From an uncultured Bacilli bacterium (GTDB lineage Bacteria; Bacillota_I; Bacilli_A; RFN20; CAG-826): DNA of 38,876 nucleotides. Position numbers and translations under genes: made by a program. The stretch covers positions 1-38,876 of the forward strand of contig CALVLC010000013.1 of NCBI GenBank assembly GCA_944336335.1, read 5' to 3'. Under the pieces are notes generated by a model. The model did no database searches and was not told the DNA's origin. It worked only from the letters and a program-made list of their open reading frames with translations. Positions 24,095-32,082 of this stretch are shown piece after piece. Position 1 is the first letter of the stretch; every line of letters begins with the position of its first letter.

Positions 24095-25987
24095 ATGGCA
24101 TTAATTTCTTTTTCAAATGTTACAAAATATTATTCCTTAAATTTGATTTTAGACCATGTCACATTTCAAATTAATAAAGGAGAAAAAGTCGCTCTTGTTG
24201 GCTCGAACGGAGCTGGAAAAACGACTCTTTTTAAACTTATCTTAAAAGAAGAAGAGCCTACACTTGTTGCTAAAGAAGATAAAGTTGGAGATATCTCAAT
24301 TTTAAGTGGAACTAAAATTGGCTACCTAAATCAAGATGCAATAAGCGATGTAAATAACACTGTTTATGAAGAATTAGAAATTCCATTTTTACCACTTAAA
24401 GAAAAACTAAATAAGTTTAATGAGCTTACTTTAAAATTAAACGAAAAAACTAGTGAAGAAGAACTCACTCGTTATAATGAGCTTTTAGAAGAGTTAACTG
24501 AAGAAGGCGCATTTACTATTAAAAATAAAGTTTGTGAATATTTATCACGTTTTAAACTTCCTGAAAGTATGCTTAATGAGAAAATTAAATCATTAAGTGG
24601 TGGTGAAAGGATGAAAATTGCCTTTATTAAACTACTTCTTATTGATTATGATCTTCTTTTACTTGACGAACCTACAAACCATCTTGATATTTCAACTATT
24701 GAACGGCTTGAAGATTATTTAAAAGATTATCGAGGAACGATTCTTTTTATTTCTCACGATAGATATTTTTTAAATACGTTAGCAACTAAAATTTTAGATT
24801 TAGAAAATCATAAAATTGATACTTATAACATGAGTTATGATAATTACTTAAAAGAAAAAGAAATTAAGTATCAAAATCTTCTTGCTCAATATGAAAAAGA
24901 GGAAGAAGAGATGGAAAGGCTTAAAAAGTTCATTGAATTTTACATGCCTAAACCAAGATTTGTTGGAAGAGCAAAAGATAGAGTTCATAAACTTGAAAAG
25001 CTAGAGGCAAATCATATTGATAAACCAACTAAAGAAAACCGAAATATTAAGTTTAGAATCGATGGAAGTAACCTTAAAAATAAAGGCTTAATCTCTTTTG
25101 ATAATGTTTCAGCAGGATATGATAGAGCTTTATTTCCGCCATTTTCTTTTACTTTATATGGTAAAGATCGACTCGCAATTATTGGAGATAATGGGATTGG
25201 AAAAACTACTTTAGTTAAATCTTTTTTACATGATTTACCTTTAATTTGCGGGGAAATTAAATATTTAAGAGAGTTAAAAATTGGGTATATTAAGCAAAAT
25301 GATTACGAATTTGTTTCAAAAGACACTTGTTTAGATTATCTTAAAAAGAAATATCCAACAAAACTTGAAAGGGAATTAAGAACTGCATTAGGCAGATTCT
25401 TATTTAAAAAAGAAGATGTATTTAAAAATTGTACTCTTTTATCAAATGGAGAAAGAATGCGCTTAGTTTTATGTGATCTTTCTTTATCTGAATATGATGT
25501 TTTAATACTTGATGAACCTACTAACCATCTTGACTTAGTAACAAAAGAATGTCTTTTAAGTGCTTTAAAAGAATATAAAGGAGCTATAATTTTCATCTCC
25601 CATGACCGTTATTTTATTAATTCTTTAGCTGATTTTGTTTTATATCTTTCTAGAGATAAGAGTGTGGTAAATGAAGGGAGTTACGATGATTTAAAAGTTT
25701 TACTTGATGAAAGCGCTGAAAATCAAAGTAAAGAAATCATTCAATCCAAACCGGCAGAAAAGAAAGAACTTGTTTATGATAAACTTGAAAAGAAAGAAAA
25801 ATTATCAAATAACAAGATTAATGAGCTAAAAGCAAAAGCTAAAGAAATCGAAGAAGAGCTTGAATTTATTGATGAAGAATTATCTAAAGATTTTGAAGAT
25901 TATATGATAATCGATAAACTCTCAGATAGAAAGAGCGAACTCGAAAGTGAATACTTTAAAATCTTGGAAACGTTAGAAAATAATTGA
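24095..25987 (+). CDS. ABC-F family ATPase (YdiF/Uup-like translation factor)
   Basis: A 630-residue soluble protein with two ABC domains and no membrane part, so it acts on ribosomes rather than transport. Domain 1 has GSNGAGKTT, LSGGERMK and LLLLDEPTNHLD; domain 2 has GDNGIGKTT, LSNGERMR and VLILDEPTNHLD, where the second signature has Asn for the usual second Gly. The interdomain linker (about 255-315) is helical and charged (KFIEFYMPKPRFVGRAK). A Lys/Glu-rich coiled coil occupies about 555-628. This layout suits the YdiF/Uup branch that helps stalled ribosomes. An antibiotic-resistance role is possible but unsupported. It is expressed from its own promoter with a very short leader. Confidence 0.9.
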   Translation: MALISFSNVTKYYSLNLILDHVTFQINKGEKVALVGSNGAGKTTLFKLILKEEEPTLVAKEDKVGDISILSGTKIGYLNQDAISDVNNTVYEELEIPFLPLKEKLNKFNELTLKLNEKTSEEELTRYNELLEELTEEGAFTIKNKVCEYLSRFKLPESMLNEKIKSLSGGERMKIAFIKLLLIDYDLLLLDEPTNHLDISTIERLEDYLKDYRGTILFISHDRYFLNTLATKILDLENHKIDTYNMSYDNYLKEKEIKYQNLLAQYEKEEEEMERLKKFIEFYMPKPRFVGRAKDRVHKLEKLEANHIDKPTKENRNIKFRIDGSNLKNKGLISFDNVSAGYDRALFPPFSFTLYGKDRLAIIGDNGIGKTTLVKSFLHDLPLICGEIKYLRELKIGYIKQNDYEFVSKDTCLDYLKKKYPTKLERELRTALGRFLFKKEDVFKNCTLLSNGERMRLVLCDLSLSEYDVLILDEPTNHLDLVTKECLLSALKEYKGAIIFISHDRYFINSLADFVLYLSRDKSVVNEGSYDDLKVLLDESAENQSKEIIQSKPAEKKELVYDKLEKKEKLSNNKINELKAKAKEIEEELEFIDEELSKDFEDYMIIDKLSDRKSELESEYFKILETLENN

Positions 25988-25988
25988 T

Positions 25989-26028
25989 ATTTGCATGGTT
26001 TTTGAAAAAATAATTTGTAAAGTATAAA
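25989..26028 (+). promoter_or_regulatory. Recurring ATTTGCAnnGTTTTTGA element with -10-like hexamer (copy after ABC-F)
   Basis: ATTTGCATGGTTTTTGA (25989-26005) starts 2 nt after the ABC-F stop and is followed by TATAAA (26023-26028), 24 nt from the start of the T run. No plus-strand gene follows, only the hairpin at 26036-26050. Confidence 0.35.
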
Positions 26029-26050
26029 AAAAATGAGGCGGATTCCACCT
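26024..26050 (-). terminator. Terminator of the fucose-isomerase-like gene
   Basis: AGGTGG-AAT-CCGCCT on the minus strand (26050-26036, one G-U pair) is followed by CAT and a run of eight T (complement of the A run 26026-26033). It lies after the minus-strand stop at 26074. Confidence 0.7.
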
Positions 26051-26073
26051 TGTTTTCAATAGTTATTTAATGT

Positions 26074-27270
26074 TTAAATTAATTTAATTCCTTTACTTTC
26101 AAAGAATTTAACTAACTCATTTTTGTTATGACCAAGGATAATTAATTCGTGATTTCCTAAAGGCGTTTTTAAGATTTTTTCAAGTTCTGGGAAGTGGCAA
26201 ACAATTTGTGTACGACAGAGTTTATTTTCGTATTGATTGTTTTCAATTGTTCCTTCTTCAACAAAGCACTCAGTTAAAGCAGAATTTAATCTAAATATTG
26301 TTGCTTCGCCTTCTTTGACTTCCCCGTGAATTCCAACACCAATTCCTGATTCGTAGTGAGTATCTAAAACAAAAGACTTACAAATATTACATGGAATTGT
26401 GCAATGTGCTAATAAAATTTCATTTTTACTAGTGTCAATACGTGAAGGATTACATTGGAAAGTTGATTTATCTAATAATTTTTGTGCAACATACATTCCA
26501 AGCATTGATGGAACATCGCCTTCACACGTAGCAATAATTCCTTCATCGTTAAAATGAGATAAAGCCAAACAAGCAGTAGTTTTAAGTGTTCCTAATAAAT
26601 CAAAGCAGCGAATCGTAAATCCACTTAAATTATATTTTTTGACTAAAACTTTAATAGCATTATAAAGTTTTTCGGCTTTTGAAACTTTTTTTGGATCAAA
26701 TTTTTTATCTTTGACTGAATCATATAATTCAAATGATTCAATTTTATTATATTCATCAATGAGTTCTTGGATTGGAATATAAACTAAGTTAATATCAAAT
26801 TTTTCTAATGCGTTATTAGGATCTACTGTTGAAGAAATTAGCCAATCTGATGAGTGACCGATTAAACCTAAGTTTGCGATGGCTTTTCTCTCGACTTTTT
26901 TAGGAGCTAATGCTTCAAGTCTAGAACGGATATATTCAGTTGAGCCATGTAAGACTTCACCTTTAAGATTGTGATTTTTTAAGAATGCCAAAATTTCTAA
27001 AGATGCAGCCAATGAATTATTGACACCGTAAGCTAATAGATAATATGGTTCTTTAAGTTGCGCGAAGTTCTTAATAAATAAATTTTCACTTCCGCCTGAT
27101 TGAACTAAGATTAAAACGAGGTCGCTATCTTCATATAATTTTGATGGATCATTTTCAATAGAAATAGATAAATTTTCGTTTTTTAAAGTGCGAATTAATT
27201 CACTTGTAGATTCATTTAAAACATTTTGATTGTGAAGATGAGATTGAATTGGATAAATTTTTACTTTCAT
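26074..27270 (-). CDS. L-fucose/L-arabinose isomerase-fold protein, substrate unknown
   Basis: A 398-residue cytoplasmic protein. The clearest signature is GIIATCEGDVPSMLGMYVAQKLL with Glu250 and Asp252, the conserved segment of the fucose/arabinose isomerase fold, followed by LAHCTIPCNICKSF and HYESGIGVGIHGEVKEGEATIFRLN. It is shorter than true L-fucose isomerases (about 590 residues) and belongs to the smaller uncharacterised fucose-isomerase-like proteins found in sugar-catabolic loci. It diverges from the flavoprotein/AcnX operon across a 186-bp regulatory gap and may serve the same pathway, which is inference. The ribosome binding site is AAGGAGC, 6 nt before the ATG. Confidence 0.75.
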   Translation of the reverse strand: MKVKIYPIQSHLHNQNVLNESTSELIRTLKNENLSISIENDPSKLYEDSDLVLILVQSGGSENLFIKNFAQLKEPYYLLAYGVNNSLAASLEILAFLKNHNLKGEVLHGSTEYIRSRLEALAPKKVERKAIANLGLIGHSSDWLISSTVDPNNALEKFDINLVYIPIQELIDEYNKIESFELYDSVKDKKFDPKKVSKAEKLYNAIKVLVKKYNLSGFTIRCFDLLGTLKTTACLALSHFNDEGIIATCEGDVPSMLGMYVAQKLLDKSTFQCNPSRIDTSKNEILLAHCTIPCNICKSFVLDTHYESGIGVGIHGEVKEGEATIFRLNSALTECFVEEGTIENNQYENKLCRTQIVCHFPELEKILKTPLGNHELIILGHNKNELVKFFESKGIKLI

Positions 27271-27372
27271 GACTAGCTCCTTATAAAGAAATTTTATATG
27301 TTTGATACGTAATTATCGAATAGAAAAGTGTTGCTAACCAATAAAAACATAAAAAATACTGAATTCAGATAC

Positions 27373-27398
27373 AAAAATACCATATATTTCGTATTTTT
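27373..27398. promoter_or_regulatory. Inverted repeat between the isomerase-like and flavoprotein genes
   Basis: AAAAATAC (27373-27380) and GTATTTTT (27391-27398) are perfect arms around a 10-bp centre, in the shared control region of the divergent genes. This is a candidate operator. Confidence 0.4.
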
Positions 27399-27425
27399 CT
27401 TTTCTTTAAGAGGTGCATTCTAGGT

Positions 27426-27431
27426 TATAAT
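27426..27431 (+). promoter_or_regulatory. -10 element of the flavoprotein/AcnX operon
   Basis: A perfect TATAAT lies 25 nt before the ATG at 27457, with TAGGAGAA as ribosome binding site between. The -35 is not recognisable, which would fit an activator-dependent promoter. Confidence 0.5.
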
Positions 27432-27456
27432 TAATATAGATTTAGGAGAATTTCAT

Positions 27457-29718
27457 ATGGATTACGAAAAAGAGATAAATAATCTTCTTTCAAGTTATGA
27501 TTCTTGGTGGGATAAGGGATTTGAAACTCCAACAATGAGCAAAAATCTTTATCCTTATACATCAATTTTTACTCCAATTAAAATTAATAATTGTTTAGTA
27601 AAAAATAGAATCGTAATGGCGCCAATGGGCAACATTGATATGGCTGAAGAAACTGGTCGACCTAATCAAATGATGCTCAAATATTTCGAGGCAAGAGCAA
27701 GAGGTGGAGTTGGCTTAATTACAACCGGCCTTGTTCCAGTAAGTTATGGGATTGATAAATCGCTTATTGAACTTGGTGATTTGACTTATTTCCCAAGAAT
27801 TGATCGTTCAAGAACTGTTTATCCAGGTTGGCGTGATTTAGCAATGCTTTGCCATACTCATGATGCAAAAGTTTTTGTTCAACTTACTCCAGGTTTAGGA
27901 AGAGTTGGAAATCCTCAATGTTTAATCACACAACATTCTTTCCCTCGTTCAGCATCATTTAATCCTAACTGGTATATGAGCGCTGTTCCTTGTTTAAGAC
28001 TTTCAGATAGATCACTTAAAAAGATTATCAAAAAAATTGGTCAAGCTAGTGCTGATGCTAAGGCTTGTAATTTGGATGGCGTTTATTTACATGGACATGA
28101 AGGTTATTTATTAGAACAAGTTTCAAATAGTGCTTTCAACCATCGTAAGCTTGGAAGATACGCCAATAAAGAAAACTTTGCATGCGATATGGTTAAAGAA
28201 ATTCGTAAAAGAGTTGGTCCGGATTACCCAATTATGTATAGAATTGATTTAACTTTAGCTTTAAATGCTACTTATAAAGATAAAATGAGAAACGTTAAGC
28301 CTCTTAAACGTTTTAGAAAAGAAAGAAGCGTTCATGAAGCTCTTCGCTTTATGGAACATTTAGTTAGAGCTGGTGTTGATATTTTTGACGTCGATATGGG
28401 ATGCTATGATAACTGGTTCTTACCACATCCACCAAGCAGTATGCCAAGTGGTTGTTTCTTAAAACTTTCTGAATTAGTTAAAGGTTATTTCAAAGAAAAA
28501 GGAATCAAAACTAATAAAGGACAAGAGGTCCCAATTGTTGGCGTTGGTAAATTAGGTTATCCGGATTTAGCTGAAGATGCTTTGAGAAAAGAAAAATGCG
28601 ATATGGTAATGCTTGGAAGACCACTTTTAGCTGATCCTGATTGGACAAATAAAGCGTTTAAAGGTGATGTTTTAGGAATTAGACCTTGTATTGGCTGCCA
28701 AGAAGGATGTTTAAATGAATTTGTGGAAGGTGGACATCCTCAATGTGCTGTAAACCCTTTAACTTCATTTGAATTTGAATTCCCTAATGAAGTTACTGAA
28801 GCCGAAGTTAAGAAAAATTGTCTTGTAATTGGTGCTGGCCCAAGTGGCGTTATGATGGCAAAAACTTTATTAAGAAGAGGTCACAAAGTTACTCTTGCTG
28901 AAAAAGAAAATGTACTTGGCGGACAGCTTAATGAAGCAAGTGTTGCAAAGATTAAATACGAAATGAAAAACTATCTTTCTTTCTTATATAACGAAGTTAA
29001 TAAGATGAAAGAAAACGAGAACTTTACTTTGTTTCCAGGACAAGAAATTAAAGCTGAAAATGTTAATGATAAATATGATGTAATTGTTGTTGCAACGGGT
29101 GCTAAAGAGTTTAAACCAAACATCCCTGGTATCAACAATGCAAATGTATTTTTAGCTGATGAAATTTTCAAAAATCCTGCAAAACTCAAGGATTTTAATA
29201 ATATTGTTGTCGCTGGCGGTGGTATGGTCGGTTGTGAAATGGCTTATTTCTTACGCTATGAGCAAAACAAAAACGTCACTGTAATTGAGATGGATAAGTA
29301 CTTTATGAATCATATGTGTACAGCAAATAGATCACATATTATTCATTATCTTGATGAAGGAAAAGTTAAACTTCTTAATATGACAAAACTTTTAGAAATT
29401 AAAGATAATTCTATTAAAGTTAGTGTCAATATTTCAAAGAATAAACCTAATCCATATGTTGCTTGGGCTCCAATTCTTCCAGAAAATATCGAAAATCCAA
29501 TTGATAAGTTAAAACCAATTAAAGATACTTGGAAAGAGGAAGAGATTAAAATGGATGCTCTTGTTGTTGCATTTGGTTCAAGAAGCGAATCGGCTTTATA
29601 TGATGAACTCGTTAAATTAAATGCTGCAAAAGAGATATATAAAGTTGGTGATGCAATTAAACCAGCTAGAGTTTGGGAAGCGACACGCTCAGCATTTAGA
29701 AAAGGAGCAAAGATTTAA
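27457..29718 (+). CDS. Old-yellow-enzyme/2,4-dienoyl-CoA-reductase-like FMN-FeS-FAD oxidoreductase
   Basis: A 753-residue three-part flavoprotein. The N-terminal FMN barrel (about 30-405) starts NRIVMAPMGNIDMAEETGRP, and carries LHGHEGYLLEQVSNSAFNHR and VDIFDVDMGCYDNW. The 4Fe-4S motif CIGCQEGC begins at Cys411. The FAD/NAD(P) domain has VIGAGPSGVMMAK near 459 and VVAGGGMVGCEMAYF. It is longer than FadH-type dienoyl-CoA reductases (about 640-680), with an extra segment around 270-330. The family reduces activated C=C bonds or demethylates with NAD(P)H. It is the first gene of an operon with both AcnX subunits (1-nt gap), so it probably acts on the product or substrate of that dehydratase; the reaction is unknown. 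Confidence 0.87.
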   Translation: MDYEKEINNLLSSYDSWWDKGFETPTMSKNLYPYTSIFTPIKINNCLVKNRIVMAPMGNIDMAEETGRPNQMMLKYFEARARGGVGLITTGLVPVSYGIDKSLIELGDLTYFPRIDRSRTVYPGWRDLAMLCHTHDAKVFVQLTPGLGRVGNPQCLITQHSFPRSASFNPNWYMSAVPCLRLSDRSLKKIIKKIGQASADAKACNLDGVYLHGHEGYLLEQVSNSAFNHRKLGRYANKENFACDMVKEIRKRVGPDYPIMYRIDLTLALNATYKDKMRNVKPLKRFRKERSVHEALRFMEHLVRAGVDIFDVDMGCYDNWFLPHPPSSMPSGCFLKLSELVKGYFKEKGIKTNKGQEVPIVGVGKLGYPDLAEDALRKEKCDMVMLGRPLLADPDWTNKAFKGDVLGIRPCIGCQEGCLNEFVEGGHPQCAVNPLTSFEFEFPNEVTEAEVKKNCLVIGAGPSGVMMAKTLLRRGHKVTLAEKENVLGGQLNEASVAKIKYEMKNYLSFLYNEVNKMKENENFTLFPGQEIKAENVNDKYDVIVVATGAKEFKPNIPGINNANVFLADEIFKNPAKLKDFNNIVVAGGGMVGCEMAYFLRYEQNKNVTVIEMDKYFMNHMCTANRSHIIHYLDEGKVKLLNMTKLLEIKDNSIKVSVNISKNKPNPYVAWAPILPENIENPIDKLKPIKDTWKEEEIKMDALVVAFGSRSESALYDELVKLNAAKEIYKVGDAIKPARVWEATRSAFRKGAKI

Positions 29719-29719
29719 T

Positions 29720-31021
29720 ATGATCGAATATAAAATGGAATTAAATGACGAATTAAAAGGGATTTTGGAAGGAAAAGAAGGTAAAACAAAGCAAAAAATT
29801 CTTGAAACTTTAGTTCTTTTTGGCGATATTTTTGGTGCTAAAAGAATGGTTAAAGTTACTCATAATGAAGGACATCTTGTTACTTCATTTGGTATTCCTT
29901 TATTAAAACCTCTTTTTAAAACAATGGATGAAATTAATGCTGAAGGCATTAAAGCAGAAGGTGGATTTACCTGCGATCCTCGCCCCTTAGATTATGCTAA
30001 CGTTAAATGTAATTTCTTAGAAAAAATCGTTTTTAATAAGATTTTATATGGCAAGCAAAAAGATTATGAAGCTCAACTTAAAAAAGCTGGCTTAACTGAT
30101 AGTGATTCATTTTCTTGTGCGTCTTATTTAAAAGAATGTGGTAATAGACCAAAAGAAGGCGACATATTAAGCTGGGCTGAAAGTAGTGCTGTAGTATTTG
30201 CTAACTCAGTTTTAGGAGCAAGATGCAACCGTAATAGTGGCATGCTTGATTTATTCGGGTCAATTATTGGTTATGTTCCTGAATTTGGTTTACTTCTTGA
30301 TGAAGGAAGAAAAGCAACTTGGATTATTGAAGTTAAAACAAGCAAAATTCCTGAAGCCCAAATTTTAGGTAGCGCCATTGGTATGAAAGTTATGGAAGAA
30401 GTTCCATATGTTTTCGGACTTGATAAATTTTTAGGTAACGAAATTGATGATAAAGTTGAAGCTTATTTAAAAGATTTTGGCGCAGCCAGTGCTTCAAATG
30501 GTGCAGTTGGACTTTTCCATATTGATGGATTAACACCAGAAGCTAAAAAATTAAAAGAAAAATTAATTAAAGAAGGCGCCAAAACTTATGTAATTGATGA
30601 TGCTGAACTTGAAAGAGTTTATAAATCATATCCAATTATGTGGAAAGATAAAGAAGCTAAAGCTAAACTTTGCTTTATTGGATGTCCACATTTAAATTAT
30701 TATCAATTAAATAAGTGGCATGAAGATATCAAAAAAGCATTACTTGAAAATCATCAAGAAAAAGTTTCTTGTCAATGTGTTTTGAATGCTCCACCAAAAG
30801 TATTAAATCGTTTTATTAAAGAAGAAAGTGCTAAATATAAAGAATTATATAATATGGGTGTTACTGTTTCTTCAATATGCCCACTCATGTATACAAATAA
30901 CCCATTAACCCATGGAAAAGCCATCATTACCAATTCTAATAAATTAAGAACTTATTCAATGGCTCGTTATTTTAAAGATGAAGAAATTTTAGCAATTCTT
31001 GCTGGAAAGAAGGTTTATTAA
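29720..31021 (+). CDS. Aconitase X (AcnX) large catalytic subunit
   Basis: A 433-residue protein of the AcnX (former DUF521) family. Family motifs are ETLVLFGDIFGAKRMVKVTH near the N terminus, GGFTCDPRPLDY, the signature WAESSAVVFANSVLGARCNRNSG and DEGRKATWIIEV. Characterised AcnX enzymes are iron-sulfur dehydratases, for example bacterial cis-3-hydroxy-L-proline dehydratase and archaeal phosphomevalonate dehydratase. The reaction here cannot be assigned. The ATG at 29720 lies 1 nt after the flavoprotein stop with AAGGAG upstream; longer in-frame starts would lie within the previous gene. The small subunit follows by 1 nt, so the enzyme is the split two-chain type. Confidence 0.88.
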   Translation: MIEYKMELNDELKGILEGKEGKTKQKILETLVLFGDIFGAKRMVKVTHNEGHLVTSFGIPLLKPLFKTMDEINAEGIKAEGGFTCDPRPLDYANVKCNFLEKIVFNKILYGKQKDYEAQLKKAGLTDSDSFSCASYLKECGNRPKEGDILSWAESSAVVFANSVLGARCNRNSGMLDLFGSIIGYVPEFGLLLDEGRKATWIIEVKTSKIPEAQILGSAIGMKVMEEVPYVFGLDKFLGNEIDDKVEAYLKDFGAASASNGAVGLFHIDGLTPEAKKLKEKLIKEGAKTYVIDDAELERVYKSYPIMWKDKEAKAKLCFIGCPHLNYYQLNKWHEDIKKALLENHQEKVSCQCVLNAPPKVLNRFIKEESAKYKELYNMGVTVSSICPLMYTNNPLTHGKAIITNSNKLRTYSMARYFKDEEILAILAGKKVY

Positions 31022-31022
31022 G

Positions 31023-31463
31023 ATGAAAGAATTTAAAGGTAGAGTTATTGCTAAAGGTCATTTTATAGGTGAAGCAGCTGTTACTCATGCAGGTTTCAAC
31101 ACTTTAGCTAGTTTTCAAAAATCAGCTTTAATGAATAAAAAAGAAGTTTATGTGAGTGATCAAAATAACAAAGAATTATTTAATAAAAATATCACTGGCA
31201 AAATTCTTTGCTTACCAATGACAATTGGGTCAACAACTGGGGGACTTGTCATTCAAACTGTTTGCGATATGAAAATCAATCCACGTGCATTTCTTTTTAG
31301 TGAAGAAATTGATTCTTTAGCCGCTAGTGGTATTGTTCTTGCTAAAGTCTGGCAAAATAGTGATGTTATTTGCATTGATAAACTTGGTAAGGAATTTTTA
31401 GATACAGTTAAAACTGGTGACAGGTTAGAAATTAAAGAAGACGGTACAGTTGTAATTCTTTAA
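31023..31463 (+). CDS. Aconitase X swivel-domain small subunit (DUF126)
   Basis: A 146-residue protein carrying the swiveling domain of AcnX. It begins FKGRVIAKGHFIGEAAVTHAG and has the loop LPMTIGSTTGGLVIQ, the most conserved part of DUF126, which completes the active site with the large subunit. The ATG at 31023 is chosen over an earlier in-frame start inside the large-subunit gene; GAAGG lies upstream. It is the last gene of the operon, closed by the terminator at 31492-31521. Confidence 0.9.
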   Translation: MKEFKGRVIAKGHFIGEAAVTHAGFNTLASFQKSALMNKKEVYVSDQNNKELFNKNITGKILCLPMTIGSTTGGLVIQTVCDMKINPRAFLFSEEIDSLAASGIVLAKVWQNSDVICIDKLGKEFLDTVKTGDRLEIKEDGTVVIL

Positions 31464-31491
31464 AATACTTAATTATTGCGATGTTTTTATG

Positions 31492-31521
31492 AAGAAGAGC
31501 TGGATTTTGGCTCTTCTTTTT
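31492..31521 (+). terminator. Terminator of the flavoprotein/AcnX operon
   Basis: AAGAAGAGC (31492-31500) pairs perfectly with GCTCTTCTT (31510-31518) around a 9-nt loop, followed by a T run. Confidence 0.88.
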
Positions 31522-31535
31522 GTTTGATTCTTTAA

Positions 31536-31590
31536 CTTTTTAAAAGAATTTTTAAATTGTAAGCGCTATCAAAAAAATTCTTTTAAAAAG
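31536..31590. repeat. 18-bp perfect inverted repeat enclosing a cre-like site
   Basis: CTTTTTAAAAGAATTTTT (31536-31553) is exactly complementary to 31573-31590. The 19-nt centre contains the cre-like sequence. It lies 4 bp before the candidate -35 of the MarR/exporter operon. It is not a normal terminator because no T run or GC pairs follow. Confidence 0.7.
31558..31571 (+). promoter_or_regulatory. cre-like site (CcpA/LacI-family operator)
   Basis: TGTAAGCGCTATCA matches the catabolite-responsive-element consensus (WTGNAARCGNWWWCA, including the T at 31557) at every position. It is 22 bp upstream of the candidate -35 of the MarR operon, a position used for activation by CcpA; another LacI-type regulator is possible. 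Confidence 0.6.
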
Positions 31591-31593
31591 TAC

Positions 31594-31621
31594 TTTACTT
31601 TTAAAAATTGATAACTAAAAT
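31594..31621 (+). promoter_or_regulatory. Promoter of the MarR/exporter operon
   Basis: TTTACT (31594-31599), a 16-bp spacer and TAAAAT (31616-31621) place the transcription start inside the palindromic operator just downstream. Confidence 0.5.
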
Positions 31622-31623
31622 AT

Positions 31624-31641
31624 TAGTACGGAACCGAACTA
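31624..31641. promoter_or_regulatory. MarR operator (18-bp palindrome)
   Basis: TAGTACGGAACCGAACTA is symmetric at 14 of 18 positions (TAGT.CGG..CCG.ACTA). It starts 3 bp after the -10 and ends 3 bp before the marR ATG. A dimeric MarR protein bound here would block its own operon, so autoregulation is likely. Confidence 0.75.
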
Positions 31642-31644
31642 ATT

Positions 31645-32082
31645 ATGGAAAACTATTTTTGTATGTCGATACGTGTTATTGGGAATTATGTTAAAAAATT
31701 CCTTAATGAAAAGATAGCTACCTTAGGGCTTACTAGCTTCCAATGTGGCGTCTTAAATTATATTGAACATGCAACTAGAAGCGGTTCAGTCGTTTTTCAA
31801 AAAAATCTTGAAGAATTCTTTGTAACTTCTAAAAGTTCAATGAGTGATCTCTTACAATCTTTAGAAAGTAAAGGTTTAATTGTTCGCCTTTCTCCTGAAA
31901 ATGGTGATTCAAGAAAAAAAGAGATTAGTTTAACTAAAGAAGGAAAAAGACTTTCGACCTTATCGCAAAGATTTTTGGATGAAGTTGAAGAATTTTATCT
32001 TTCTAGTCTTGATGAAGATGAAAAAGAATATTTATTTAAGATTTTGGCGAAATTTAATGAAAGGATGGAGAAAAAGATATGA
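31645..32082 (+). CDS. MarR-family transcriptional regulator
   Basis: A 145-residue winged-helix repressor. Helices H1-H2 are followed by GLTSFQCGVLNYIE, the recognition helix region VTSKSSMSDLLQSLESKGL and the wing IVRLSPENGDSRKKEISLTKEGKRL, the typical MarR pattern. The palindrome immediately upstream is its probable site. Its TGA stop overlaps the ATG of the exporter (ATGA), so regulator and transporter are translationally coupled. MarR plus two half-transporters is a common arrangement for drug- or peptide-responsive efflux. No good ribosome binding site is seen. Confidence 0.92.
   Translation: MENYFCMSIRVIGNYVKKFLNEKIATLGLTSFQCGVLNYIEHATRSGSVVFQKNLEEFFVTSKSSMSDLLQSLESKGLIVRLSPENGDSRKKEISLTKEGKRLSTLSQRFLDEVEEFYLSSLDEDEKEYLFKILAKFNERMEKKI

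Noticed and set aside
29621-29719. Upstream in-frame start of the AcnX large subunit
   Set aside because: It lies inside the flavoprotein gene; the ATG at 29720 has AAGGAG upstream and fits the family N terminus.
31645-32082. Mycoplasma-type genetic code (TGA as Trp)
   Set aside because: The MarR gene ends in TGA within an ATGA overlap with the exporter, and Trp codons in the conserved motifs I read are TGG.
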